Part shown: piece by piece, positions 8,716 to 17,127 of the stretch
Numbering within the stretch: the stretch's first letter is position 1
Layout of the letters: every line of letters starts with the position of its first letter
Assembly (NCBI GenBank): GCA_947495795.1
Contig: CANMAI010000009.1
Span: forward strand, 186,001 to 250,000
Reading direction: 5' to 3'
DNA from: an uncultured Paracoccaceae bacterium
Lineage (GTDB): Bacteria > Pseudomonadota > Alphaproteobacteria > Rhodobacterales > Rhodobacteraceae
Length of the DNA stretch: 64,000 nt
Program-made: the position numbers and the translations under genes
Notes under the pieces: generated by a model
What the model saw: only the letters and a program-made list of their open reading frames with translations
What the model was told of the DNA's origin: nothing
Database searches by the model: none

Positions 8716-9522
8716 TCATTTTCCGTGTCCGGGGGCCCCCTGCTCTAGTGCGCGCTCTGCTGCGAGTTTGCGTTGATAGCCTGTTTGGATGATTTCCACC
8801 AGAAAGAGAACTGCAATCGAGAAGTAGAAGGTCGACTTTGCCATAGGTTCCACCGGATAACCAAAGAGTTTGAGATGCGCGACATGCCCACCTTCGCCAA
8901 GGAGAACGATGCCGACGATGAGAAGCACAAAAAGGCCTAGCACTTCGTACATCCGGTTCTTCTTGATAAAGTCGGAGACCGTATCTGCAAGCAGCAGCAT
9001 GGCAGCGCCCGATATCAGGATGGCTGCTGCCAGCACCGGGAAAACGTCCGTGATGGCAAGGGCTGATAACACGCTGTCAAAGCTAAAGATAAGGTTCATG
9101 AGCACGATCATAGCCACAACCGCAGTTGCGGATTTACGCGTTTCCGAGCCAAGCCCATGTTCCAAATGCTCCATTGAGAGCAAATGGCTGATCTCTTTGA
9201 CCGCCGTATACATGATGAAAGCGCCACCAAATAGAAAAACACAGACCGCAAAATTAAAATCACCTTCAACAACTCCGGGAAAATTAAGTGAAAAAAACGG
9301 AGCTTTGAGTGTGCTGATTAATTGGATCATCGTGAACAAAAGAATGATCCGGAGGGCCACAGCAATAATGATCCCCCAGCGACGTACCGCCCTTTGTTGG
9401 TGGATAGGTGCACGCTGGCTTTCGATCGAAATGTAGAGAAGATTATCAAATCCCAACACGGCTTGTAGAAAGATCAGCACACCAAGATTGCCCATATTCG
9501 CTATCGTGAAAAGATCGGCCAT
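8716..9522 (-). CDS. TerC-family integral membrane protein
   Basis: A 268-residue TerC/Alx-type protein with about seven membrane helices. The two family signature motifs, each with an acidic residue inside a helix, are GFDNLLYIS (D26) and FSFDSVLSALA (D149). Members are linked to tellurite resistance and to metal (Mn, Ca) export. It is the first gene of the minus-strand run ending at 3395, and is separated from the tiny membrane peptide by 63 nt. The leader upstream contains complementary segments that could form alternative hairpins. Confidence 0.92.
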   Translation of the reverse strand: MADLFTIANMGNLGVLIFLQAVLGFDNLLYISIESQRAPIHQQRAVRRWGIIIAVALRIILLFTMIQLISTLKAPFFSLNFPGVVEGDFNFAVCVFLFGGAFIMYTAVKEISHLLSMEHLEHGLGSETRKSATAVVAMIVLMNLIFSFDSVLSALAITDVFPVLAAAILISGAAMLLLADTVSDFIKKNRMYEVLGLFVLLIVGIVLLGEGGHVAHLKLFGYPVEPMAKSTFYFSIAVLFLVEIIQTGYQRKLAAERALEQGAPGHGK

Positions 9523-9533
9523 TTGTAGGTTTT

Positions 9534-9617
9534 CCCTGAATATTGAGTTGGCTGGACAAAGGCACAGGGTTTCCGATGCATCAACCCTGAACTCGAAGAG
9601 CTGACGGATCAGGGGTT
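9534..9617 (-). promoter_or_regulatory. terC leader with mutually exclusive pairing segments
   Basis: On the minus strand the leader reads, in order: AACCCCTGA (9609-9617), TCAGGGTT (9583-9590), AACCCTG (9565-9571) and TCAGGG (9534-9539). Segment 2 can pair with either 1 or 3, and segment 4, which holds the only AGGG resembling a ribosome site for terC, can pair with 1 or 3. The 2:3 stem is 7 bp with an 11-nt loop. The geometry allows a switch, but the pairing is inferred and no ligand is implied. Confidence 0.35.
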
Positions 9618-9777
9618 TCTAAGTGTTCAAAAGCAACGATTCGCGGTATGATTGGGCCACGAGGGTTTGGGATCCTTGTGGGTGGAATGTTCTATATTTG
9701 CAGGCTCACCCTGGGTCAGGCCATCGCAGAAGCCGGTGTACGCTGCATCGGTCATGACTGAAGAAGGACTGCTAGGA

Positions 9778-9981
9778 ATGCCCAAAGGCACTGTAAAATG
9801 GTTCAATACTGAAAAGGGTTACGGCTTTATTCAGCCGGAAGATGGGGGCAAGGATATTTTCGTGCATATCACTGCTGTGCAGGCCGCTGGACTGACAACT
9901 CTGGCCGACAATCAACCAATCGAGTTTGAACTGGTGGATGGCCGCGACGGCCGCAAGAGTGCAGGTGAACTGAAGGTTTAA
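9778..9981 (+). CDS. Cold-shock protein, CspA family
   Basis: A 67-residue single cold-shock domain that binds single-stranded RNA and DNA. It has the RNP1 motif KGYGFIQ and the RNP2 motif DIFVHI, preceded by the typical MPKGTVKWFN start. ATG 9778 gives the standard Csp length. The upstream extension in the same frame (from 9652) lacks Csp similarity and is probably leader. Csp genes usually have long structured leaders, and about 150 nt are available here between it and the divergent terC region. Confidence 0.95.
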   Translation: MPKGTVKWFNTEKGYGFIQPEDGGKDIFVHITAVQAAGLTTLADNQPIEFELVDGRDGRKSAGELKV

Positions 9982-10014
9982 GGTTCACGCGCGCCTGCGT
10001 TCGAGGACAATCGA

Positions 10015-10042
10015 CCGCTCTGCCCACCAAAATGAAGAGCGG
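10015..10042. terminator. Weak bidirectional hairpin between csp and the excalibur lipoprotein
   Basis: A perfect 7-bp inverted repeat (10015-10021 with 10036-10042) with a 14-nt loop lies between convergent genes. There is no strong T run on either side, so it is only a possible terminator. Confidence 0.3.
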
Positions 10043-10050
10043 CGCATAGA

Positions 10051-10818
10051 TCAGAATTTCAGGTTCCGATAGGTCGCAGGATCGAACCGGCAGGCGAAGC
10101 CGTCTCCATCGGGATCAAGGTTGAATCGGTCGGTCGTCGGCCCGCCATTGGCCAGAAACTGGCGCTGCGCCTCATCATTACTTGCAAATCGGCGGCAGAC
10201 AGAAGCGGATTGAACACGGTCGCGGAATGCAGGGCGATTATAAACCTTTGTGCCCTTTGGATGCGTCGTCTCCCGTGCGAACTTCACGACATTCGCATTC
10301 ACATCCTGTTGCGGCACCGCTTCCGGCTGCACCACTACAAGCCGCTGTTGCGCCGCAAGTCTACGCTGCTCCGCGATATCGCGCTGGCGCTTCTGCTCTT
10401 CCTGAGTGGAAAGGGCGAGATTGATCGATTGATCATTTGGGTTGATGCCGATGTCTGAGGGCAGGGCACCATTGCCGGCTGTTTGTGGCGATACCGTCTG
10501 CCCGGTTTGTTGAGGTGTTGTACTCACGGCAGGGCCGGTTGACGGCACGATGCTACCCGGAGTGCCAGGAGGAGGCGGTGTGGTGCGTAGCGTTGCCGTC
10601 ACGTCTTCAGCCAATTGCGCAGATGTATCTGCAGGAGGTGTAGGCCGAAGCCCCGATTGTGGGAACGGCTGAAAATCCTGCACGCCCGGAGAGGCGAATA
10701 TCGGCGAATTTATTTTGGGCGGCGAGGGAGGGTCAAAAGGCCCTCTGCCACCTGCAGGTTCTTCAGTGCATGCTGCCACAGCGAGCAACAGAGCCAATCC
10801 GAAAATCGGTTTCAACAT
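10051..10818 (-). CDS. Lipoprotein with C-terminal excalibur calcium-binding domain
   Basis: Predicted lipoprotein of 255 residues. The signal peptide ends in a lipobox (LAVAAC, Cys near residue 17). A long Pro/Thr/Gln-rich, probably disordered stretch (about 20-185) follows, with RQRDIAEQRRLAAQQRL possibly helical. The C-terminal excalibur domain (about 200-255) carries the DPDGDGFAC calcium-loop-like motif and a paired Cys (SVCRRF). Start ATG 10818 is preferred because GAGG lies 7 nt upstream and it places the signal peptide correctly. It begins 28 nt after gatA on the same strand and could be cotranscribed. Its function is unknown. Confidence 0.75.
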   Translation of the reverse strand: MLKPIFGLALLLAVAACTEEPAGGRGPFDPPSPPKINSPIFASPGVQDFQPFPQSGLRPTPPADTSAQLAEDVTATLRTTPPPPGTPGSIVPSTGPAVSTTPQQTGQTVSPQTAGNGALPSDIGINPNDQSINLALSTQEEQKRQRDIAEQRRLAAQQRLVVVQPEAVPQQDVNANVVKFARETTHPKGTKVYNRPAFRDRVQSASVCRRFASNDEAQRQFLANGGPTTDRFNLDPDGDGFACRFDPATYRNLKF

Positions 10819-10846
10819 TTTCTGCCTCATTCCACTTGCACGGCGT

Positions 10847-12337
10847 TCACCACCATTTGGGGGCATAATGCGCGAAACCGGCAGCTTTTTCCAGTGCATA
10901 GGCCGTGTTCAGCATTTCTGCCTCTCCCCAGGGTTGCCCAATCAGCTGCAAGCCTAGCGGAAGCCCTTGGCTATCAAGGCCCGTGGGTACTGAGATGCCG
11001 GGTAAACCAGCAAGGTTCACTGTGACCGTAAAGACATCATTGAGGTACATCTTGATCGGATCTGCATCGGCCATCTCGCCGATCCCGAAAGATGCGGAGG
11101 GCGTGGCGGGTGTGAGAATGGCATCAATACCGTCCGCGAAAACCCGCTCAAAATCCTGTTTGATGAGGGTGCGAACCTTCTGCGCACGCTTGTAGTAGGC
11201 ATCGTAATAGCCTGCGGAGAGCACATAGGCACCGATCATTATACGCCGTTGCACCTCCTTGCCGAAGCCCTCCGCACGAGTGCGCTCATACATTTCCGTA
11301 ACACCCTCGCCCTGGCTGAGCGTGGCACGATGGCCGTAGCGCACGCCATCGTAACGCGCTAGATTGGAGGAGGCTTCTGCTGGCGCAATCACATAGTAGG
11401 CAGGCAAAGCGTATTTGGTGTGGGGCAGCGAAATATCGACGATCCTTGCACCTGCATCGCGAAGCATCGCCGTGCCATCTGCCCAAAGTGTCTCAATCTC
11501 CTGCGGCATTCCCTCCAAGCGGTATTCTTTCGGAATGCCAATTGTCTTCCCTCGAATATCACCCGTGAGTGCCGCTTCAAAGTCCGGAACCGGCATGGGA
11601 GCGGACGTACTGTCCTTAGGATCATGCCCGGCCATCGCCTCAAGCATGATCGCCGCGTCGCGTACCGTCTTCGTCATAGGGCCAGCCTGATCCAAAGAGG
11701 AGGCAAAGGCCACGATCCCCCAGCGCGAAACACGCCCATAGGTAGGTTTTACACCAACAATGCCCGTAAACGCTGCGGGCTGACGGATGGAGCCGCCGGT
11801 GTCCGTGCCGGTGGCGGCAACGCAAAGATCAGCGGAAACGGCAGATGCTGAACCGCCGGAGGAGCCGCCCGGCGTGAGATCGGTGTTACCGCCATCCGCG
11901 CGACGCCATGGACTTACGGCAGGGCCATAGGTGGAGGTTTCGTTGGAGGAGCCCATGGCAAACTCGTCCATGTTGAGCTTGCCCAGCATAACAGCACCCG
12001 CATCCCAAAGCTGCTGGGTCGTGGTGCTCTCATAAGGTGGACGGAAGCCTTCCAGAATGGCGGATGCGGCCTGCGTCTGCACATCACGCGTACAGAAAAG
12101 ATCCTTTATGCCGAGCGGTATACCGCACATCGACGGGGCATCTCCGGAGGAAATACGCGCATCTGCCGCTTTGGCCTGATCTCGCGCCAGATCGGGCGTA
12201 TGCGCGATGTAGGCGTTCAGTGCAGCAGCACTGCTGGATGCATCCAGATAGCTTTCTGTCAGTTCCAAAGACGTAAAGTCGCCCTTCCGCAACGCATCCC
12301 GTGCGGTTGCAATCGTCATCTTCTGCAAATCGGCCAT
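10847..12337 (-). CDS. gatA: Glutamyl/aspartyl-tRNA(Gln/Asn) amidotransferase subunit A
   Basis: Amidase subunit of the GatCAB complex. It releases ammonia from glutamine for conversion of Glu-tRNA(Gln), and often Asp-tRNA(Asn), into the amidated forms. The 496 residues show the amidase-signature triad region: K78 in IPLGIKDLF, the GGSSGGSAS loop at 158-165, and the nucleophile S183 in [11 protein letters not shown]. Its ATG overlaps the gatC stop (TAATG), so translation is coupled. gatB is not in the window. Confidence 0.97.
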   Translation of the reverse strand: MADLQKMTIATARDALRKGDFTSLELTESYLDASSSAAALNAYIAHTPDLARDQAKAADARISSGDAPSMCGIPLGIKDLFCTRDVQTQAASAILEGFRPPYESTTTQQLWDAGAVMLGKLNMDEFAMGSSNETSTYGPAVSPWRRADGGNTDLTPGGSSGGSASAVSADLCVAATGTDTGGSIRQPAAFTGIVGVKPTYGRVSRWGIVAFASSLDQAGPMTKTVRDAAIMLEAMAGHDPKDSTSAPMPVPDFEAALTGDIRGKTIGIPKEYRLEGMPQEIETLWADGTAMLRDAGARIVDISLPHTKYALPAYYVIAPAEASSNLARYDGVRYGHRATLSQGEGVTEMYERTRAEGFGKEVQRRIMIGAYVLSAGYYDAYYKRAQKVRTLIKQDFERVFADGIDAILTPATPSASFGIGEMADADPIKMYLNDVFTVTVNLAGLPGISVPTGLDSQGLPLGLQLIGQPWGEAEMLNTAYALEKAAGFAHYAPKWW

Positions 12338-12624
12338 TATTCAACTACCTTTGGCACGGCGAAAAAACCTTCACGCGCATCGGGTGCATTGCGAAGAATA
12401 TCGGCCTGCTTGTTGCCATCTGTCACCTGATCGGCGCGGCGAGGCAGATCAAGAGGTGTCACGGATGTCATTGGCTCCACGCCGTCTACATCCACCTCCA
12501 TCAACTGCTCCATGAATCCCAGAATGCCTGAAAGCTCTGCTGCCAACCCTTCCAGAGCGTCCTCGGCTACCTCTATGCGCGCCAGATGGGCCACACGGCG
12601 CGCTGTATCCTTGTCGATCGACAT
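12337..12624 (-). CDS. gatC: Glutamyl/aspartyl-tRNA(Gln/Asn) amidotransferase subunit C
   Basis: A 95-residue GatC subunit that stabilises GatA in the GatCAB complex. It has the expected VAHLARIEV start and the [15 protein letters not shown] and [12 protein letters not shown] motifs typical of the C-terminus. ATG 12624 gives the standard length. The frame stays open upstream but without similarity. It overlaps gatA by one base. Confidence 0.95.
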   Translation of the reverse strand: MSIDKDTARRVAHLARIEVAEDALEGLAAELSGILGFMEQLMEVDVDGVEPMTSVTPLDLPRRADQVTDGNKQADILRNAPDAREGFFAVPKVVE

Positions 12625-12656
12625 AGGGGATGTCCTTCCTGATAACGCGCCCGGGT

Positions 12657-13337
12657 TTAGCGAGCGGTTGTGTTGCGTGCAAGGGCTGTGGGCGCGCGAT
12701 GGAGCACAAAGATCATCCAGCCAAGCATGATGCCGTTGAGCGTGTGCCAGAGAAAATGCGTACCGATAGGAAGGCTTGGGCAAACCGTCTCATCAATCGT
12801 GCGAAAAACAAGTGAGAGAGAGAGAATGCCTGCACCGATGAGCAAACCCAATCCGGTGTGTTTGTCCTTGCCAAGGAGAATGAGGCCATAGATTGCGATT
12901 AAAATAGCGACGGGGATGTAGCCCACGGACCCGTTGAGTGAGCCAAACAGGCCGTTGATCAGGATGGCGAGGCCTGCTGCATAAGGGAAAAAACCCACCA
13001 CTGAGGCTGCACCCGCCCACCAAGGCAGCTCGAGCAATCGGGTTGTGGCCAAGTAGACGTAGATTAGGATGAAGGCCTGAATAGGGATTACATCGGTCAG
13101 TTGGGCCCACTCAGTTGCGTGCGTGTGGAAGAGGTAGGAACCAATACCAATCAACGCGAGGTTTGCGGTCAGGAGCTTCGCGCCGAAATCGGTTTTTCCC
13201 TGCAGCATGCGCCAGCAGATGAGGGCTGCAATCAGGAATGCTCCATTGGTGATCGCGTTCAACGGTTCGGACCAGTAGGAGGCATCCATCCGCTCGCAAT
13301 AGATATCGACTTTTGCCGTCAGGTATTCCCAATTCAT
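12657..13337 (-). CDS. Ceramidase-domain integral membrane protein
   Basis: A 226-residue protein with about seven membrane helices, fitting the alkaline ceramidase/CREST superfamily. Motifs typical of this superfamily's metal site are present: [18 protein letters not shown] near the N-terminus, [17 protein letters not shown] (His and Asp) in the middle, and [14 protein letters not shown] near the C-terminus. The family hydrolyses amide bonds in membrane lipids, but bacterial members are mostly untested and the substrate is unknown. It ends 32 nt before gatC on the same strand, so cotranscription with gatCA is possible. Confidence 0.82.
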   Translation of the reverse strand: MNWEYLTAKVDIYCERMDASYWSEPLNAITNGAFLIAALICWRMLQGKTDFGAKLLTANLALIGIGSYLFHTHATEWAQLTDVIPIQAFILIYVYLATTRLLELPWWAGAASVVGFFPYAAGLAILINGLFGSLNGSVGYIPVAILIAIYGLILLGKDKHTGLGLLIGAGILSLSLVFRTIDETVCPSLPIGTHFLWHTLNGIMLGWMIFVLHRAPTALARNTTAR

Positions 13338-13402
13338 TTTCTACCCTATCTGCAGCGGCTGAACTATACTGAGTTGCGCCAAATCAGAGGGAAGGGCAAG
13401 CG

Positions 13403-14099
13403 ATGAAACTGACATGGCTGGGGCATTCAGGCTTTCGCATGGAAATCGGGGATCAGGTGCTTCTGATCGACCCGTGGTTTACGGACAATCCTATGTTCGC
13501 GGGGCACAGCAGGGAGGTGGCAATTGCCGGGGGCAACAGCCATCTTCATCACTCATGGCCATGGGGATCATGCAGGTGATGCGCTTGCGCTGACGCGGGA
13601 AACGGGCGCGCCGCTGGTTGGCGTTTTCGATCTGATGGAGCATTGGGAGAGGGCGGAGAGTGTCGATACCGCCAAGTTCCACAGGGGTGGCACGGTAAAG
13701 CTTGGCAACGTTGCCGTTACGCTGGTGAACGCTGTGCATTCAAGCACGCTTGATGGGCCGGATGGCTTCAAGGTGGCAGGCTCCGAAGCCGGGTTCATGA
13801 TTGAGGGTGATGGGCATACTATCTATGTGTCTGGCGATACGGATGTGATGGCGGATATGGCTGTTTTCGAAGCGCTGCACCAACCCGATATCGGTATCCT
13901 CTGCGTTGGCGGCCATTTCACAATGGATCAACACCGTGCGGCTTATGCTGCCAAAACATTCTTTGATTTCAAGACGATCGTACCATGCCACTACAAAACC
14001 TTCCCTGTGCTGGCACAGGATGTTGAGGAGCTGAAGGCGGCGCTACCGGATATCGAGGTTCTGCAGTTGGATGTGATGCGGGCCCACGAGATCGCCTAG
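13403..14099 (+). pseudogene. UPF0173-type metallo-hydrolase (beta-lactamase fold) with a single-base frameshift
   Basis: The reading from ATG 13403 (MKLTWLGHSGFRMEIGDQ, then LLIDPWFTDNP) is the normal N-terminus of a UPF0173 metal-dependent hydrolase. It shifts frame at a run of five G (13529-13533) and stops at 13577-13579. The rest of the protein continues in the +1 frame from just before the run: GATAIFITHGHGDHAGD (metal-binding HxHxDH), then SGDTD, GGHFTMD and the final PCHYKTFP. Removing one G would give a normal protein of 231 residues. The stop overlaps the convergent tadA stop. Either a real recent mutation or a sequencing error would explain this. I infer that the gene was intact very recently. 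Confidence 0.88.
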
Positions 14100-14548
14100 C
14101 GGAGGGATGCAAAAAAGGCTTTCAGAAGTGTTGCGGAGGCTGCTTCCCCGATGCCCGCATATACCTCTGGTGTGTGGTGGCATTGCGGGTGACTGAAGAT
14201 GCGGGGGCCCAGCTCAATACCACCGCTTTTGGGATCTGACGCACCGTAATAGAGGCGAGATATTCGGGCAGAGGATATGGCGGCCGCGCACATCGGGCAA
14301 GGTTCCAGAGTTACGTAGAGATCGAGGCCGGGAAGGCGTTCCGAACTTTTGCGCTCAGCGGCTTGCCGGATTGCCAGGATCTCGGCATGGGCTGTCGGAT
14401 CCGAGAGCTCGCGTGTCCGGTTGCCCGCTTGTGCCACGATCTCTCCAGTTTCCGGCTCCACAATCACCGCACCAACGGGTGTTTCGCCGCGTTCGGCCGC
14501 TCTTTTCGCTTCCTCCAGTGCAAGATCCATATGAGATGTGTATGGCAT
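14096..14548 (-). CDS. tadA: tRNA-specific adenosine deaminase
   Basis: A 150-residue zinc deaminase that converts A34 of tRNA(Arg) ACG to inosine. The cytidine-deaminase fold motifs are complete: HAE (H54 ligand, E56 proton shuttle) and PCPMC (C84, C87). Start 14548 yields the normal length, though M7 at 14530 is also possible. It is divergent from the pseudouridine synthase gene with a 54-bp gap, and convergent with the broken UPF0173 gene. Confidence 0.93.
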   Translation of the reverse strand: MPYTSHMDLALEEAKRAAERGETPVGAVIVEPETGEIVAQAGNRTRELSDPTAHAEILAIRQAAERKSSERLPGLDLYVTLEPCPMCAAAISSARISRLYYGASDPKSGGIELGPRIFSHPQCHHTPEVYAGIGEAASATLLKAFFASLR

Positions 14549-14602
14549 CCCGAATGGTATTAGCCGTTGCGGCCCGGCACACAACCCCACTATGCAGGCG
14601 CC

Positions 14603-15400
14603 ATGGAACAGGAACGCATTGCAAAACGTATCGCCCGGGCCGGTGTCGCCTCTCGTAGAGAGGCGGAACGCCTGATTGGCGAGCGCCGCGTGAGCGTGAA
14701 CGGCAAGGTCATTGACAGCCCGGCGCTCAATGTCTCTGAAAAAGATGTTATTCTGGTTAACGGCAAGCCCCTCGCAGCGCCGGAACCCGTGCGGATGTGG
14801 CGGTATCACAAGCCTGCCGGGCTGGTGACGACGACGTCCGATGAGAAGGGCCGGGCAACAATTTTTGACAGGCTGCCTGCGGAACTGCCGCGTGTCTTGA
14901 ACGTAGGGCGGCTGGATTTGAACTCCGAAGGTCTTCTTTTATTGACGAATGATGGTGATCTGAAGCGTAAGCTTGAACTGCCGGCCACGGGCTGGGTGCG
15001 CAAGTACCGGGTGCGGGCAAAGGGTATGCCGAAGGATGAGGACCTTGAACCCTTGCGCCGAGGCGTGACGGTGGATGGCCAGGCTTTCCGGCCGATGAGC
15101 GTGGAGATTGATCGGCAGCAGGGAGCGAATTTCTGGCTGACTATCGGGTTGAAAGAAGGAAAAAACCGGGAAATCCGCCGGGCGTTGGAGACGGTTGGTT
15201 TTTCCGTCAGCCGGTTGATCCGCATTTCCTATGGGCCGTTTCAGTTGGGTGATCTGGCACGCGGGGCAGTGGAGGAAATTCGGCCGAAGATTTTGCGAGA
15301 TCAGCTTGGGATCAAACGCGATCCAACAGATTCAGGGCCGTCAAAGCCAGCGCAGAAGCCACGCGTGAAACGGGTTGTGCGACGGGATGCAAAGCATTGA
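14603..15400 (+). CDS. rRNA pseudouridine synthase, RsuA/RluB/RluE/RluF family
   Basis: A 265-residue enzyme with an N-terminal S4 RNA-binding domain (about 3-50) and a catalytic domain with the RsuA-family motif GRLDLNSEGLLLLTNDG, in which D105 is the nucleophile. The NREIRR and RLIRISYG motifs follow. The C-terminal 25 residues are basic and Pro-rich. The S4 plus RluB-like layout suggests 23S rRNA position 2605, but the site cannot be set from sequence alone. ATG 14603 is chosen because the upstream TTG (14567) adds residues without similarity. Confidence 0.92.
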   Translation: MEQERIAKRIARAGVASRREAERLIGERRVSVNGKVIDSPALNVSEKDVILVNGKPLAAPEPVRMWRYHKPAGLVTTTSDEKGRATIFDRLPAELPRVLNVGRLDLNSEGLLLLTNDGDLKRKLELPATGWVRKYRVRAKGMPKDEDLEPLRRGVTVDGQAFRPMSVEIDRQQGANFWLTIGLKEGKNREIRRALETVGFSVSRLIRISYGPFQLGDLARGAVEEIRPKILRDQLGIKRDPTDSGPSKPAQKPRVKRVVRRDAKH

Positions 15401-15407
15401 TACACAT

Positions 15408-16007
15408 TTAAAATAAAGCTTTGGCACTCTCGTGCAGTTTCGGGACATAGCCGCTTGCGAGAGCGCGACATGTGCTTTTCGGGGTGAGAAGCGCGACCCG
15501 TCCGCTGGGTGGGACAACGGATCTCGTGTAGCCGGAGATGCTCCAGACCAGCGCCTTTCCACGCCACTTGAGAAGCACTTCATCGGCTTTGACGATCGCG
15601 CCGTCGGGAAGTTCTGTGAATGTGCTTTGGGTTCTGGTGTCGCGTCTTTCCTTGTGAAGGATGGCATCCATTTCGGGTGCTGGAGTACGGCCGCTACCCG
15701 GAAAAGCGTTTGCATATTCAAGTGCTTGGGCGCGCTGGCATTCGAAGCAGGGGCGGTGGCCTGCGGCGAGGGCGGTGGGGGTGTCGAGAAAGAAGAGTTC
15801 TGTGTAGCTCTGGCCCATGACACGGCGGTGGCGTGACTTGAAGCAAAGCGTGCAAAAGATCCACTGCTTTGATTTCCAACGAGAATTCATGAGGGTTCGG
15901 TCGGGCGTATGAAATCGCCCACCGCGATTGCCCATGAGAGTGCCACGGGCTGGATGAGCGATTATTTCGCCCGTCGGGAGAACGCGGTTTTGCAGGGGGG
16001 TGGACAA
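15408..16007 (-). CDS. Uncharacterised protein with two CxxC pairs
   Basis: A 199-residue protein I cannot assign to a named family. It has two cysteine knuckles, C52/C55 (FCTLCF) and C87/C90 (HRPCFECQR), separated by about 31 residues, plus an invariant-looking H84. This suggests one zinc-binding site. There is no signal peptide or membrane helix. The N-terminal RVLPTGEIIAHPARGTLMGNRGGRFH is rich in Gly/Arg and may contact nucleic acid or phosphate, though that is a guess. It is convergent with the pseudouridine synthase (7-nt gap) and divergent from the amidase (29 nt). Confidence 0.7.
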   Translation of the reverse strand: MSTPLQNRVLPTGEIIAHPARGTLMGNRGGRFHTPDRTLMNSRWKSKQWIFCTLCFKSRHRRVMGQSYTELFFLDTPTALAAGHRPCFECQRAQALEYANAFPGSGRTPAPEMDAILHKERRDTRTQSTFTELPDGAIVKADEVLLKWRGKALVWSISGYTRSVVPPSGRVALLTPKSTCRALASGYVPKLHESAKALF

Positions 16008-16036
16008 TTGGCGCAGGCCTTATCAGTTTGGAAAAT

Positions 16037-16729
16037 ATGAATATTCTGGAATACCCTTCGCCGAATTTCAATGCACGTCACCATGGTGGGCCGCCGGATA
16101 TGGTGGTTTTGCACTATACGGGGATGGAAAGTGCCGAGGCCTCGCTGGAGCGGCTTGCGGCACCGGAATTTGAGGTTTCGGCGCATTATGTTATCGCGCC
16201 GGATGGGCGGGTTTGGCGGATGGTGGCAGAGGATAAACGGGCCTGGCATGCGGGGCGCGGCTGTTGGGGCGTGGTTGAGGATGTGAATTCGCACTCCATC
16301 GGAATTGAATTGCAAAACAATGGGTTGGAGCCCTTTGCGGAGCCGCAGATGGAGCGGCTGGAGGCTGTTTTGCAAGGGGTTTTGGGGCGTTGGAGCGTCT
16401 CTCCTGAACGGGTGATCGGGCATTCGGATTTGGCGCCGGACCGGAAGATTGATCCAGGTTTGCGGTTTGACTGGTTGCGGTTGGCGAAGCGGGGTTTGGC
16501 GGTTTGGCCGGAGGTTTTCGAAGGGGATTGTGCTCCTGATGAGGCGGAATTTATGCAGTGTGCTCAACGGTTTGGCTATCGCGGGGCGTTTGCGCATGTG
16601 CTTTCGGCCTTTCGGTTGCGGTTTCGCCCCTGGGCGCGGGATATGCCGTTGCAGAGCACCGATTTGGCTGTGATACGGGACCTAAGCATGCGATATCCAT
16701 GCCTTGACGCGGGCGATTTATCTATATAA
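16037..16729 (+). CDS. N-acetylmuramoyl-L-alanine amidase, AmpD/AmiD type
   Basis: A 230-residue zinc amidase (Amidase_2 fold) that cleaves the MurNAc-L-Ala bond of muropeptides in cell-wall recycling. Zinc ligands are visible as H27 (VVLHYTGM) and H129 and D139 (GHSDLAPDRKIDPG), with K137 in the catalytic position. The WHAG motif at 70-73 is typical. There is no signal peptide, so it is probably cytosolic like AmpD. ATG 16037 is preferred over the upstream TTG at 16028. The rnpB promoter lies inside its 3' end. Confidence 0.93.
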   Translation: MNILEYPSPNFNARHHGGPPDMVVLHYTGMESAEASLERLAAPEFEVSAHYVIAPDGRVWRMVAEDKRAWHAGRGCWGVVEDVNSHSIGIELQNNGLEPFAEPQMERLEAVLQGVLGRWSVSPERVIGHSDLAPDRKIDPGLRFDWLRLAKRGLAVWPEVFEGDCAPDEAEFMQCAQRFGYRGAFAHVLSAFRLRFRPWARDMPLQSTDLAVIRDLSMRYPCLDAGDLSI

Positions 16730-16730
16730 A
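16704..16730 (+). promoter_or_regulatory. Probable rnpB promoter
   Basis: TTGACG (16704-16709) is followed after 15 bp by TATAAA (16725-16730), placing the start near 16736-16738, exactly where the RNase P RNA begins. The -10 overlaps the stop codon of the amidase gene (16727-16729), so the whole promoter is embedded in coding sequence. The spacer is 2 bp shorter than ideal. Confidence 0.6.
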
Positions 16731-16735
16731 TCAAA

Positions 16736-17127
16736 GGCCTGCGGATGGCTGGATGGTCGCGGGGGAAACCCTGAGGAAAGTCCGGACTCCATGAAGAAAC
16801 GGCGCCGGGTAACGCCCGGCCAGTGCAAGCTGAGGGACAGCGCCACAGAAAACAGACCGCCCTTTCACATGGAATTTCTGTGTGATTACAATGGGTAAGG
16901 GTGAAACGGTGGGGTAAGAGCCCACCGCGGGACGGGCAACCGGACCGGCACGGCAAGCCCCGCCGGGAGCAATGCCAAATAGGGATCGCGCGGGGCCTCG
17001 GCCCCGGGGGCGCTTTACCCCCAGCAGATCCGGGTTGGCAGCATAAACCCTTTGGCAACAATGGGTTAAGATGAATGATCATCAGGGCGCAAGCCTTACA
17101 GAATCCGGCTTACAGGCCATCCGCAGA
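16736..17127 (+). ncRNA. rnpB: RNase P RNA (bacterial type A)
   Basis: Catalytic RNA that matures tRNA 5' ends. The conserved cores are unmistakable: GAGGAAAGTCCGGACTCC near the 5' end, ACAGAAAACAGACCGCC, a GGTAAGGGTGAAA block followed by GTAAGAGCCCACCG, and the 3' ACAGAATCCGGCTTACAGG. The P1 helix closes perfectly: 16739-16749 pairs with 17116-17126 over 11 bp. Length is about 390 nt, as usual for alphaproteobacteria. Protein-like reading frames across it on both strands are spurious. Confidence 0.97.

Noticed and set aside
9523-9640. Manganese (yybP-ykoY) riboswitch upstream of terC
   Set aside because: The conserved GGGGAGUA and CCGAGG-type cores were not found. The complementary segments are reported only as a possible leader switch.
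16576-17082. Protein-like frames across the RNase P RNA
   Set aside because: The conserved RNA cores and P1 helix explain this stretch. The frames are accidental.
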